Origin: Polytrichum commune
Taxonomy: Eukaryota > Streptophyta > Polytrichopsida > Polytrichales > Polytrichaceae
Reading direction: 5' to 3'
NCBI GenBank assembly: GCA_950295325.1
Contig: OX485804.1
Location: 38,874,001-38,938,000 of the forward strand
DNA length: 64,000 nucleotides
In this document: positions 23,196-34,851 of the stretch, piece by piece
Layout of the letters: each line of letters begins with the position of its first letter
Numbering within the stretch: position 1 is the stretch's first letter
Made by a program: the position numbers and the translations under genes
The notes under the pieces: generated by a model
Databases searched by the model: none
Seen by the model: only the letters and a program-made list of their open reading frames with translations
Told to the model about the DNA's origin: nothing

Positions 23196-23757
23196 TTCTT
23201 GTTGGTTTCCGAACGATCCGTGGCGTGACTCTCCGGCGAGGAGGTCCGGGGGTGGAATGCGACAAACGGCCGGCCGGCCGGCTTGCTTGGTCCGTGAGAG
23301 TCCGTGACCACACTACATGATGTTGGAGGTGTGTTGGGAGGGACGGCCTTTGGACACTTTCCTTCCTTTTGGGCTCCCACAATTTCATGGTCACGGCTCG
23401 TGGCTCGCGTGTGGTGAAGTGGCCCTTCTTGTTGGTTTCCGAATGATCCGTGGCATGACTCTCCGGCGAGGAGGTCCGGGGGGCGGAATGTGACAAACGG
23501 CCGGCCGGCCGGCTTGCTTGGTCCGTGAGGGTCCATGACCACACTACATGATGTTGGCGGTGTGTTGGGAGGGACGGCCTTTGGACACTTTCCTTCCTTT
23601 TGGGCTCTCACATTTTCATGGTCACGGCTCGTGGCTCACGTGTGGTGAAGTGGCCCTTCTTGTTGGTTTTTGTTCAATCCGTGGCGTGACTCTCGGGCGA
23701 GGAGGTCTGGGGGTGGAATGCGACAAACGGCCGGCCGGCCGGCTTGCTTGCTTGCAT
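23066..23757. repeat. Three-copy 230-bp tandem array of MITE end plus flank
   Basis: Units start GAGAGTCCGTGACCACAC at 23066, 23296 and (as GAGGGTCCATG) 23527. Each holds about 130 bp of the family A right end with its TIR and about 100 bp of flanking DNA ending in CGGCCGGCCGGCCGGCTTGC. GC-rich self-complementary CCGG blocks close each unit. The minus-strand open frames at 23147-23611 repeat with the units and are artefacts of the array. Confidence 0.9.
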
Positions 23758-25405
23758 GCTTGCTTCCTCACAAACTAACCGAACTGAGGTGCAGGGGAGG
23801 GGGAAACGACAGAGACAAATAGGCTACAATCAGCATCGTGAGCAACACCCTACTAGCTTTGCCAATGCCAGAGGAGGAGGTGGGAGTAGTAGTACTGCTA
23901 CCGAACTTGAAGAGCACGTATAACTAAGCCTTTTTGTTGTCATGGATGGAATGGCTAGCTAGTGTCTGTAAGTACATTGGTAGTAGCTAGGTAGTCAGGG
24001 CTCGTGGTCACCCGGGCCACAAGAAATAGAGGCCAGTCCAGAACACCGTGTCGTAAGGTATGCGGGTGTTATTCGGTTCGCTTTTTCATGTCCTCCTCCA
24101 ACTTGTACATCCTAAACTCTGTAATATCAACCCCCATAATGTCATTCACTCTCATATATCCTGAAACCCTCGGAACGGATGTACGTAGTTCAAATCTCAC
24201 TCCTTATTGTCACTTTTCTTTCCCGAGTTTTGTCATTAATGCATACAACTAAAGAAGTCAACTCTCACCCTCGCGTTGCGTCATGTGTCAATATGTGGAG
24301 TGTCTTCTTCTTCTTCTTCTTCATATGTCACTTGTTGAATGTTGGTGCATGCATATGCCACATCGTCTGGGAAGGCCAAGTGGAGTGGATCACACCACAC
24401 CATTAGAATGTTGCACTTTGTGTTATTCTATAGTGTCACATGCTACACTAATTCTATAGTATCACACATTCATGTTAACACTAGAAAACTTTGTAATATC
24501 ATGTGCACTTTGGTTGCCACACATGTGATACTACGGAGTTTAGAGTGAAGTGGACTAGATTCAAAGCACAAAACATGTGTTGTTGCATTAACAAATCTAA
24601 GGTAGAGAGATGGAAAACATTGGAAACGAGTCGATTCATCCAGAAAGAGGGTTAAAGATTGTACGGTATTCTTCAAAGATGGAATAGAGGGGAATGGTGA
24701 GGAGGGCAAGTTGTTTCGTAAATAAATAGTTACATTTTCTTCAAAGAGGCAAGTAGGTCAAATCCCCTACTTATATAGTAGAGTATCCCTAGTTTGAGCA
24801 TCCAGTGATCATATTATGCATACAGATGCGCACAAGGCATTTAACTCGGGGGCACCCAAAAAGTGATCCCAAGTGATGTGAAATAGGACCTATTCGGCCA
24901 ATCGCTGCATTTGGTCTATCAATGCATCCTTTCCTAGCCATCACTTTTACAATTAATCATTTTGGGTTCACACAAAGACCCATTCTACTCGTAGCTAGTG
25001 CACTAGTAGTGGTCATTCGCCGTTTTCCGTTTTTCCTATCTTATGCTAAAACATCATCAAAATCAAATTGAAAATCGGACCTCTTTTCTTTTAATTTCAT
25101 TATAGTTATCGGAAGCTCATGTTTGTTGGTTCATAAATTGAATACATAGGTTCTTTTAATCGTGTTCATTATTGGTTGTGGTGAAGGTAATAAAGTTTGA
25201 AGCTATAGTCCAATCTCTTGTAAACATGGAAGAGAGGAAATTATCGTTTTCAAAGCGGATCTCTCATAAAACCCAACATAAAAGCCTTGAAAAAGTAGGT
25301 AGCATGGAGATTACTTTTATGAGCTGATTTGACACCGGAATTAGCTTTAAAGACCCCAAATTATTGCAGTCAACGTCATTTGAAATGAATTGGCATCAAA
25401 CCTAG
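23758..25405. other. Non-genic stretch, partly low-copy
   Basis: 23780-23990 looks low-copy and GC-richer but shows no exon. A (TTC)n tract lies at 24306-24322. 24540-25060 matches, in order, 36900-37450 ('aaacattgg.aacga', 'ttcatccagaaagag', 'attctacyc.tagtc', 'gtagtggtcattc'), so these are two copies of an undefined repeat of about 500 bp. No gene. Confidence 0.45.
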
Positions 25406-25446
25406 ATGGATGAGAGGTACGCTCGTATACAATAATTCCCTCTCTC
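25406..25446. repeat. Right end of TIR family C
   Basis: GGATGAGAGGTACGCTCGTA followed by TACAATAATTCCCTCTC matches the right ends of the family C copies at 19791, 30087 and 50448. The left end was not found nearby. Confidence 0.65.
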
Positions 25447-27127
25447 ATTAAACATGTCCCATCATGGTGTTTGTTTGTTTTTTTTGCTATCCTCACTTAA
25501 CAACACACCAATCGAATAGGCTTCCGAATAAGAAAACTAACCAAATAAAACCCATGTACCTTATGGGCACTTCGAAGTTCCACCTGTATGGACAAATAAG
25601 GGTGTTGATCGAATTGGGCATTGTCTCAGAAGATGCTATTTGTGAAGGTTATGATCTTGGAATCGAAAAGCAACTAAGGGGCATCTCCACATGTCATTGA
25701 ATATGTCGTGTACGGACCATTGACTTCCCATTTTGGGTTGGCTTAGGAAGTGGGCCGCCTCAATGGCATAGTATTCTTAAGCAATGTCGCGACCGTTCGT
25801 GTGACCCAAAATCATTCCAAATGAACATGGGAACACATTATGGGGAATTTCATTTTGGCATGTGTATTAACCCCTACTTTTCCATATCCAATTTCCCTTA
25901 GATATGTCCTCAATTTCAATGACCGTAGCTGAAGATCTACAATTTTTTTGGACAAATCCAACTGTATAGATGTTTGCAAGTTAGAGGTGACTATCCACAA
26001 TCCAAATTTTAAGCGTTAAAGTTTTAAAATGTATGAGATTATAATAGGAATGCCAATAGTGGTCTTGAGGGGCATCGATTTAGAAATTAAATTAGGGTTG
26101 GTTATTTTATCAAACGTCCATTGAAATCATCTCCAAATGACAAAATCTTATTCACATTCAAAGAGGGGCAATATATCTCCTCAAACCAACTTGCAAATCT
26201 TGAAACTTTTTTTTTTTTTGTTCTTTTGGAAAGCTTTGCAATTTGAATTAGTGGTGCCCCTATAAAGAAATAGGGCACCACAAATTGGGGCTTAATGATG
26301 TTATAAGAGCTCAAATGCAAAACATACAAAGCATACAAAATTCATAAGTGGTCAAAGTGAACATTCTCTTTCTCTATATAAAAATCACATAGACCTTCCC
26401 AAATTTGTTAGCTAATTGAACCTCAAAGTGTGTCTAGAATTTGTGGACCTACTGTAGGGTGTTTTTTGGTTCATCTCATATGATGTTGGTTATAGTTTTC
26501 ATGTGAGATGTGAGTGAATCTCATGTGTTGAGAAATTGTTAAGCGGCAAGTTTTGAATAATAAGTATCAATCAAAATCTAACTTGAAGAAAGCACTCTAC
26601 AACAACGCAATCTCATGGTGACATGTGTCTTTTTGGTATCCGTTCTTAACAACAGCCATGCCATATACCACTCGAGTATAGGTGATCAACTAAGAAGAGT
26701 GATCACATAACATCATATTCACACGTTATCAATACAAACCCATGTAAACCTTTACCACCAAGTCACAAGGGACTTTTAACAAAATATGATTCCACACATT
26801 CTCATTATAGCTATTTTAGAGGAGCTCTCTCCCCTCTAAAGCCTTCCGCCCCTTCCAAACATACAATTTTTAGAGGCCATGAGTTCCAACTCCTCTATAT
26901 GGGAATCAACTATCAATACCTCACAAACATTGACCAAATAAAATCTTAGTTTCAACAATTTCTATGTAAAGTTGTGCATATTGTAAGATATTAGTTTTGA
27001 TCATGGGACCCACAATTATAGAGTGAACATGTGGGACATATAACGAGACTATTCCTCTCTAAAAGGTACCCCATTTAGTACCCCCTTGTGTTAGTGATTG
27101 ATGTACGATGTGTGATCCATCATGCTC
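25447..27127. other. Non-genic stretch with a family I repeat
   Basis: 26380-26740 is a family I copy ('agaccttcccaaatttgttag', 'gtgacatgtgtctttttggta', 'ccactcgagtataggtga'). A T12 run lies near 26207. Open frames here have no domain. No gene. Confidence 0.4.
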
Positions 27128-27130
27128 TAA

Positions 27131-27533
27131 GGCCCACACACGTACCTCATGGCTAGTTCACATGGGGTCTCAAGTCCCAAGTCCCACTCATGTCAACAAG
27201 TCCCAATTTTCGAGCCTCAAGAAAACCAGTAAAATGTGGTTTAATTATCATGAGAATTGGATCTTGATCATTTTATGAAAAAAACTCGCACGACTTTTGT
27301 TGAGAGTTAACCCTAGCTTTTTACTCGACCCAACTCTCAATACAAGTCACAAACCTCACCCCCAAAAAAGTGTTGCCATGTAGGCATCCATGTCATACTT
27401 GAGACCTAGAACTCAAGGACACATGTAAAGCGGTAAAACCCCAACTTCCATGCTCTCCATAGTTGAGATTGCACGGACTGGCCTCAAGTGACTTGGGACT
27501 TGGGACGCCATGTGAACCGGCCCTTAGACTAAA
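27131..27533. mobile_element. PIF/Harbinger-like MITE family K, copy 1
   Basis: About 403 bp, matching 54034-54444 throughout ('ggggtctcaa.tcccaagtc', 'ttttatgaaaaa', 'gtgttgccatgtaggcatcc', 'gagattgca'). The right end is CCGGCCC followed by TTA; TAA precedes the left end, so the duplication is not identical here. The left end also carries extra bases relative to copy 2. No coding capacity. Confidence 0.65.
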
Positions 27534-28865
27534 ACTTTGTGCCTCCGGCAAGCATGACCACGTCCAAATCCAAACCCTCACCCACCAACATGGTACGAGT
27601 CGACTATGTCCGAGTTCAACACCCGTGATACAACTATAAGTGCATGGTGGGTGGGGACATCCTCTTAGCCCTTGCCCTTCAAAGAAGCCGGGGTGGGCTT
27701 ACACGGGATACGTGATGATTTGTACGAACCAATGTTGGATTGGTACACGGTCTTGTTTATCATGATTTGGGTGTCTTTAATGAGAAACATTTAAAGATCC
27801 TAGTAGGGTGTGTATTCTACAATATCATAGAGGGCTCTCTATTCTGACACATGATAATTATTTTTCCTTCAAATGTTATCACATGTCATGCTCACACATT
27901 TGCCAAGCCCTGCTTGTATCTCATGTGGAAACTACCATTCGGCACATGTAAAGATGAAATAGAGAGCCCTCTATGGGCAATTTTGTTTGTAATACCATTC
28001 ATATTTGTATACGAAGCAAGAACCATCGTACCTAGGAAAAATTGCCATAGCTTCAATATAGTTTAGAATGGTGTTGACTTGAATAATAACTTGGGTACAC
28101 GAGGGTTTTTCTTACCTTGACATACTCATCCAATATCCAGATTTGATTGATATTACGATTTTGATACCCACATATAGGTTCTTTAATACCATCGTCGGTG
28201 TGGACTATTGGTACCATGCATTCATATATATACCATACCAACAATGGTATGAACCCAAATTTAGTGCCACCTATTGAAAGAAGGGGAATGACAAATAGAG
28301 GCATACGTGACAACGGAGATTGAATATAGGTGGTGTGTATTTGAGTCAAGGTCATATGTGTGAACTTAAATCTTTGTATGATTCAATTTTCATATATGAA
28401 TCCTTCACTTGGAACAACACATATAATATCTATATGGACCGATTTTAGATAGTGTTACTTTTGACACTTTTAGCTTAGAATATATACAAGTAATCGTAAC
28501 CCCCTCCATATCACACCTTTATCATATGCTCTAATGTAGGGGGTGCTAAAACTATCACCACAAAGTCTTGCACAATAAGTACGTATTCGTCACGATAATG
28601 CTCACCATGTGAACATGAAGACCTTTAACAAGTTTGGGTAATCTACCAATGGACCTTTGAAGCCTTACCAAATCCAAAGAAGGCATACTATCGTATGTCA
28701 GAATCCCCTTTTAGTTGCTAACAAGAGACACCTTAGATTCTTTCAATGTAACGATATGTGTGTCGAACGCTTAAAGCAACGGTTTTAGCACCTTCTCTAC
28801 CTTAAAATCAATAGTCATTACACATGAAAAAAACCAATATATTCATTGATCGAATCAACACACAT
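27534..28865. other. Non-genic stretch
   Basis: AT-rich with no recognised gene or bounded element. Open frames at 27851-28066 and 28053-28355 lack domains. Confidence 0.4.
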
Positions 28866-28874
28866 GCACTTCTA

Positions 28875-29234
28875 CCGCTGTGGGCTAGATCACATCTTCA
28901 TTTGGTTGGGCTCTGCCCCTCCCACACCTCCTTCATCGTCCAGTCTCCATGCCTGCACTTGCGTGGGAACTCTTCCCCGTTGGGACCCAATGTGACAATA
29001 CTTGGTCAAAATTACAAATATTCAAGTTAACATCACTTGCATTATCCCCAAGTTAATTGATGGAGTTCCTTCACATACCGAAGGAGCTTAATGACTCAAG
29101 TGACCGGCTATCGTCACATTGGTTCCCAATAGGGAAGAGTTCCCACACATGTGCAAACAGGAAGACCGGGCACTGAAGGAAACATGCATGGGAGGAGCAA
29201 GGCCCATCCGAACGAAGATGTGATCTAGCCCGGG
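28875..29234. mobile_element. Fold-back MITE family D, complete copy with 9-bp target duplication
   Basis: 360 bp. Inverted arms of more than 100 bp start at GGGCTAGATCACATCTTC and end GAAGATGTGATCTAGCCC. The element is flanked by GCACTTCTA on both sides (28866-28874 and 29235-29243). Long arms with a 9-bp duplication fit a Mutator-type transposition mechanism. A single-stranded copy would fold into a nearly complete hairpin. No coding capacity. Confidence 0.8.
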
Positions 29235-29243
29235 GCACTTCTA

Positions 29244-30086
29244 ATATAATAACCGCAACTAATTAAGGGAAAGTACATTCAATCCTCTAATTTCTTCGGG
29301 TCAATGGACCATGATGAAAAAAATTCCCTAGTGCTACTTTCTTTCTTCAATTTCAAAGACATAAATCTGGTCAATCGAAGGATATCGGTAACAAGGAAAC
29401 TTAATTAGCCCTAAAACAACCGCCGCAATACTGCCATACACTGTACGTGGCATTAAATACCGTAAACAGGGTACTCGAACCAGTACTTTGTGGAGTTGAT
29501 TAGGAAAAGGGAGTCAAAAACTTAATGGGCCCTAGCTAGCCTGCTGAATGAGTGACTACTGGACGGGCGAGCGGGGCCTGGAAATTAAGAAATCGTTGAC
29601 TCACTCTCTCAACTGCCATTTAGTGTTGTTGGTTGCCACAAGACCGGCCGATCGATCTATATATCTATCTAGCTATCTAGCTATCCAGGCAGATCGAGAA
29701 GGAGTAGTTATGATAATTCCATTCCCAGAAACCCCCTGCCATGTTGGCCGTAAGCGTATTGACGTAAAAAGAACATGATGAAATTATCATTCGCCTCTGA
29801 GCGGCAATTATAATTAAAGAGGGAGATATTATCATGCCATTAAAGAGTTTGCGTTGCCCCACTGATCATCATAGGCTACTCCACTGACCACGTGGAAGGC
29901 TCATCACATTAATTGTTAAGACGGCGTCTGATTTGATATTGTGATTTGATCCCGTGGACCAACTTATTAATTACATTACGAATCATGCCGGTGGATATAT
30001 ATATCGCATATAGTATAGTAGAGTAGAGTATAGATGGATGGATAGAGAGAGATAGATACCACAGCCAGGGCTAGAGACCCATGGCA
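29244..30086. other. Low-copy-looking stretch, no gene found
   Basis: Contains a palindromic G-box CCACGTGG near 29889, GATCGATC and (ATCT)n/(CTAT)n tracts near 29655-29685, and (GATA)n-like tracts near 30030-30057. It does not match other repeats in the window. No exon is recognisable. Confidence 0.35.
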
Positions 30087-30734
30087 CGGAGAGAGGGAGT
30101 TGTCGTATACGAGCGTACCTCTTATTAGTCCGGACATGATGAGAGATTGATCCATGTACGTTTCATCTCAAGCGACTTTCGAAACGCGGAGGGTTGGTTT
30201 ACACTATGGTGAAGAAGGGCACTGGTCAGTCACGGGGTTCCAGTCCCAGACGAGGTTATTTGAGGCAAGACGGTTGGTATGGTGGACAAGATGCGGAAGC
30301 GGTTTTAAAAAAAAGCCTCTCTCAAGTTGGAGTTTGCCGGAGGCCAAGTTTCTTGTACGAGGGTTTGTAGGTTGTCCAAAGAAACTCGACCCTCTGCGGA
30401 ACTTTGCTAGAGAAATAAAGTGTTGCCATGTTGACAGCCATGTCGTTTTTTCATCCGTGCTTGAAGTTTTGCGTTGGAGAAGTCTTTGGCATAGTGGGAA
30501 CCCTGGTTGGTGAGGAACCCATTTCGTAGACGATCGTTTTGTTCCAAATCTCCCCTAAAATACTTGACCGGTGCACTTCTTCGTCGTAGTTTGAAGTGGC
30601 TCTAATTCGAAGCCTTTGAAGCTAGTTCTGGTGCCAAATTGGCGGATAAAAGTAACTTTTGGTTGCATGCTATGTCAAGGTTTTATGTTGGATGAATGGG
30701 AGGTATGCTCGTATAACATAATTCCCTCTCTCCG
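30087..30734. mobile_element. TIR element family C, larger copy
   Basis: 648 bp. The left end CGGAGAGAGGGAGTTGTCG plus TATACGAGCGTACC is the inverse of the right end 'ggatgaatgggaggtatgctcgtat' then 'ccctctctccg'. The 119-codon plus-strand frame at 30154-30513 lies inside it and has no recognised domain. Confidence 0.7.
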
Positions 30735-32984
30735 AACCCCCCCCCCCCCAAAAATCTTTGAACTGGGTCCCAAAACTATTATCAAGGTCGACGGGGTCTA
30801 ATAAAAATTTGACCCCCATGTATTTGTGGTTGATTCATCTCAAGTGGGTCTTGATGCTAATTCCAATGTCAAACTAACTTTTAAAAAATTGCACACTATA
30901 ATATTAATGACTTATGTTTTCACCTTGGGTATGATTGGTGGGGGCCCCAGCTCCATCAGGTGGGTGGCTAGCCCAGACCAATACCAACCTCTTTGAGTTG
31001 GGCCCCTACCAACATCACCCAAGGTGAAAACAAAGTCAACTACAGTATAGCTTGTAGATATTTGAAGGCAATATGACATTGGAATTAGCATCAGAGGCCC
31101 AAAATTTAGTCTAGAGGAATCCACTTGTGATGAATTAGCTACACTTATATGGCGGGTCATGTTTTGACTAGACACCTTTTACCTTGGTAATAGTGGTCGG
31201 GGATGGGGGAGTTCAAAGAAGTTGGTGTCTAGCCCCAGCCAAGATAGAAGACTAAAGCAAACCAACCATATTTCTCATTTTTTAAGATGAAGTGAGATGG
31301 AAATTGGAGAGTCATACAAGAGGGCGAGAAGGCATAGAGGTTAGGGTAGGGACCACCACATGGCGACCACCAACCATTAGATTTACACTTATACATGCTA
31401 TTAGGTTGACCCATGATAAATTTTATCAACATTCCATGATAGTTTGTATATTTATTTCCACATTGATAAAATACACAAATATTAAACACCATGGTTGCTA
31501 AATTCATATAAATTAACAAAGTTATTAGTTTTGTGATATGGTTTTGACCCAAGGTAATTTGTATGGATAAAGAGTCAACACTTCACAAGGTCAACCTAAT
31601 TGGACATATCATTGTAGTTGCCCCCCCCATGGATGATTGAAATTCGGTAAATCGAGGGTTGGGGATTCTAGATCGGGTAAAACCCTATTGCCCATGTCCT
31701 TCCATGTAGTAAGGCTTTGGCACAAAGCAATTGAGTGTAGGGTAGCATCATGTGGATAGCGGGTGAGCTCCACCATGTGTGTGTATGTGTGTGTATGTAT
31801 ATGCTCCGATTGAAATAATACACATGATACATAGAATAATATCATATATGGCCACTTTGACACTTAGCTCAAATTATAGGTAAGTAAATTGAAACCCTTT
31901 TGTATGAAACCTTGAGGCCATAATGACCCTCTCAAACTTCTTGAAGGATTAACCATGAAGCAAATTTTCACTTTGACCTCTTATAAACTCTACATTTCAA
32001 CGAAGATTATGAAACTTCTAATGACAATTTTTGTGATTAGCAATTGTAAACTGGATGAGATAAATCTCAATATGATACAATGCCCTTGATTGTTTGTGGA
32101 GTTGGAAGTGCCCACAAGAACATCACATATCCAATTTAGACATGATGTAGGTCCTAGTGAAGTATCTTAACCCTAACAATAATCTTGAGAGAGGTATACC
32201 CCAAGCATGTGCTGCACCTTTCACGCATGTTATGTGACCCACTATAATCTTGACATGTAATGATGATTTTGGTCAATGTAACCTTTCTTGACCCACACCG
32301 TTTTTGAGCACACAATATCACATTTAAAAAAACTAGGAATATGGACTCAACGCCTTTTCCATAACATAAAATATAATGGGTATAGAATGAAATATAATTA
32401 TTAAATCACAAAATATAAATGTTGTGCATTACTTTTAAAAATATTTCTCACTTTATGTTTGAATATTGATGTTTAATAAATTCTTAATCCATTCAAAATT
32501 TTAACCCAAACTTAAAATATAGTGAGCCACAATATTTTCTACCCATACTACCTTTCACCCACATTAGTAGGTCTGAAAGGTGTAAGATACAAGGGTGTTA
32601 TTTAAATACCTATATTTGATTGGTGTGTGGCTAGGTGAGGATCAAAGGGCAAACACCACAAGGACACATGGTTACAAGAGATTGGACTATGACCTCATAT
32701 TCTATCAACCACTCCCACACTCAACAATGAACACAACAAAGAGGACCTATGTATTCAGTTGAGGAATCAACAGACATGAACTTCCAATACTTACAACTAA
32801 ATCAAGGGCGGTTCAATTTTCGAACTGGTTTTTGTCGACGTTTCATCGTAGATTTGGTAATGCAAAAATTCAAAGACGTACAAATCATCAATAGAAGGTG
32901 TAGAACAAGAAAAAAACGAGCCACTTAACACACACACACCTCAGTTGCCATAAACCAAAATCCATGGATAATAAGTGACAAATA
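30735..32984. other. Non-genic stretch with a hairpin and family I remnant
   Basis: A C10 run lies at 30740. An imperfect hairpin at 30916-31031 has arms of about 32 bp (TTTTCACCTTGGGT ... ACCCAAGGTGAAAA). 32560-32760 is a family I copy ('tatttgattggtgtgtggctagg', 'gattggactatg'). (TG)n lies near 31778-31795. No gene. Confidence 0.45.
30916..31031. repeat. Inverted repeat (hairpin)
   Basis: Left arm TTTTCACCTTGGGTATGAT... pairs with right arm ...ACATCACCCAAGGTGAAAA. Both arms continue into GGGGCCCC-like blocks. Spacer about 50 bp. Probably a small palindromic element. Confidence 0.7.
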
Positions 32985-33463
32985 TCATGCCCACACTAGG
33001 ATCAACAACTAGCCCAAAGCAGTGGGAGGGTTTTCATCTTGATAGGAGTTTGTGTCTTGTATGCAGTGAAGTGCATGAACGAAATTGCAGTAAACTACAA
33101 CCAACGAGATCATCATGAGTAGGACAAACCCCGTAATGGCAGTAGCAAATTTTGGGAAGAGATGAGCTTTCCCTATCAAGAGGGGTTCTTCCTTAGTGGC
33201 CCTAGTGTGTGCATCGAATAACAGCATGCTCACGCCAGGGTCAGCGAGTCGCCCCCACCAGTGGGAGAGTTTCCATCTTGATAGGAGTTATTATCTTGTA
33301 TACACTAGCAAAAATGTATGTTACATCGACTGAGGACACTGTGAAGAGGACAAAAAATTCTTACTAATAGCAGTCAATTTTTGAAAAAAGATATACTTTC
33401 CCTATCAAAAGGGATCTCTCTCCTACTGCCCATGACCAACAATTAGCCCTAGTGTGGGGGCAT
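32985..33463. repeat. Two tandem copies of small TIR element family H
   Basis: Units of about 230-240 bp lie side by side, at about 32985-33215 and 33223-33463. Each opens with CACACTAGG / CACGCCAGGG, carries 'agtgggag.gttt.catcttgatagga' and closes with 'ccctatcaa.aggg' and CCCTAGTGTG. Each unit is therefore self-complementary (CATCTTGATAGG near one end, CCTATCAAGAGG near the other). Open frames on the minus strand follow the duplication and are not genes. Confidence 0.75.
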
Positions 33464-33696
33464 GGTCTCCTAATAAGCAGTTCCGGATTCGGATTTGAAT
33501 GCTGTGACTCTGAACACATGCAGCCGCCTGAGGAAAGAACGAGAAAATTTGTTGTGTCATTCATGCTAACTTAGTAAAAAGCCTATACACTCTACCACCC
33601 AAAGTTGGTTTTCTTGTCCTTTCGTAATTAAGCTCCATGGTTGTGCTCTTGACGAAACCTTACTTCCGGGGGTGTTGACTCTGATGAATGAACAGC
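33464..33696. other. Short non-genic spacer
   Basis: No repeat or gene recognised between family H and the next family A element. Confidence 0.4.
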
Positions 33697-33699
33697 TTA

Positions 33700-34194
33700 G
33701 GGTCACTTCACACACGAGACTGAGAGCCCGTGACTGTTACACTTCAAGGACTCTCATTGGTGGAAAAGGCGGAGCCGGTCCAAGTTCGCTACTTCACACT
33801 ACACCAACGGAGTATGTGAATGCAAGATGGATGTAAAGTCTACATGGATTCGTGCATGGCATCAAATGGATCATGTTTCGTGGTCACTTGGATTATTTTC
33901 AAAAATCCACCTCTTGGAGGTAGGCCTAACATAAAACTGGGAGACCATGGCACTCCGAACGCTCACAACCGTTGATTTATTCTATTTGATCATGGTGGAG
34001 GACCCGCATGGAATAGAGATTCATTGAAATAGGGTTTCGTTGAGGGCGTTGTCACATACGACTTCACACTACACTTGAGGGTCCGTGACGACACTACATG
34101 ATGTTGGAGGTGTGTTGGGACGGTCGTTGGACACTTTCTTTTGGGCTCTCACAATCCCACGGTCACGGCTCTTGGCTCGTGTGTGAAGTGACCC
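33700..34194 (+). mobile_element. PIF/Harbinger-like MITE family A, with TTA duplication
   Basis: 495 bp, flanked by TTA on both sides (33697-33699, 34195-34197). It starts GGGTCACTTCACACACGAG and ends with the inverse CTCGTGTGTGAAGTGACCC. The interior order matches the other copies. No coding capacity. Confidence 0.88.
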
Positions 34195-34233
34195 TTAATT
34201 AGTAAGAGCAACAATGTGTTTTGTCATAACTTA

Positions 34234-34848
34234 GGGCCATTTTTCACACAAGGCTAAAGGCCCTTGACCATGGCAATGTAAGAGCTCTCATTGGTTGAAA
34301 AGGCGGAGACCATCCAAGTTCACTTCACACTAGGAGTTGAAGGCCTAAAGGCCCAAATAAATCTTCGTGGATGAAAAGTCTACATGGAGTCCTACATGGC
34401 TGGTTGTGGATAAGGGTGCATGGTCTACCGGAATTTGCGTCACACCCACCTCCAAGAGGTGGGCTTGACGCAAATTCCGGGAGACCATGACTTTTTAAAA
34501 TATTTTTTCCAACAGGACAAATTTCAAGACAGACTGCATGGTAGATTCCAGAACAAATTCCAATACAAATTTCATAACATATTCCAGGACAGACAAACAC
34601 CACCAAGTAATTATCTTAAATTGATAAACTTGAAGACACATTATATTAAACCAAATCCTCCCCTCTTTTTTCGCCAACAAAATATGCAATGGTCCTGCAA
34701 CATGATTCATTCTCACTTCACACTATGCTTGAGGGCCCAAGACTACATAAAATGGCTTTCCCGACACACATGGTACGGCCTTTGGATGAGAGTCAAGGGT
34801 CCTCACCATTACAAGGCCACGGCTCTTGGCTCATGTGTGAAGTGGCCC
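34234..34848 (+). mobile_element. Divergent family A MITE containing a hairpin
   Basis: 615 bp. It begins GGGCCATTTTTCACACA and ends TCATGTGTGAAGTGGCCC. TTA precedes it and TAA follows, so the duplication is imperfect or part of the TIR. The left part keeps 'agctctcattggttgaaaaggcggag' and 'tgaaaagtctacatgga'; the centre holds the hairpin at 34419-34489 and a unique block. Open frames across it are not genes. Confidence 0.7.
34419..34489. repeat. Near-perfect 34-bp-arm hairpin
   Basis: Arms 34419-34452 and 34456-34489 pair with few mismatches: CATGGTCTACCGGAATTTG against CAAATTCCGGGAGACCATG, closing on CACCTC/GAGGTG with a 3-base loop. It looks like a local inverted duplication of the family A segment GGGAGACCATG. 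A related, weaker form lies at 14701-14772. Confidence 0.85.
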
Positions 34849-34851
34849 TAA

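Noticed and set aside
23147-23611. 154- and 127-codon minus-strand open frames
   Set aside because: They repeat with the 230-bp tandem array of MITE end plus flank; the frame is kept open by the repeated unit, and no domain is present.
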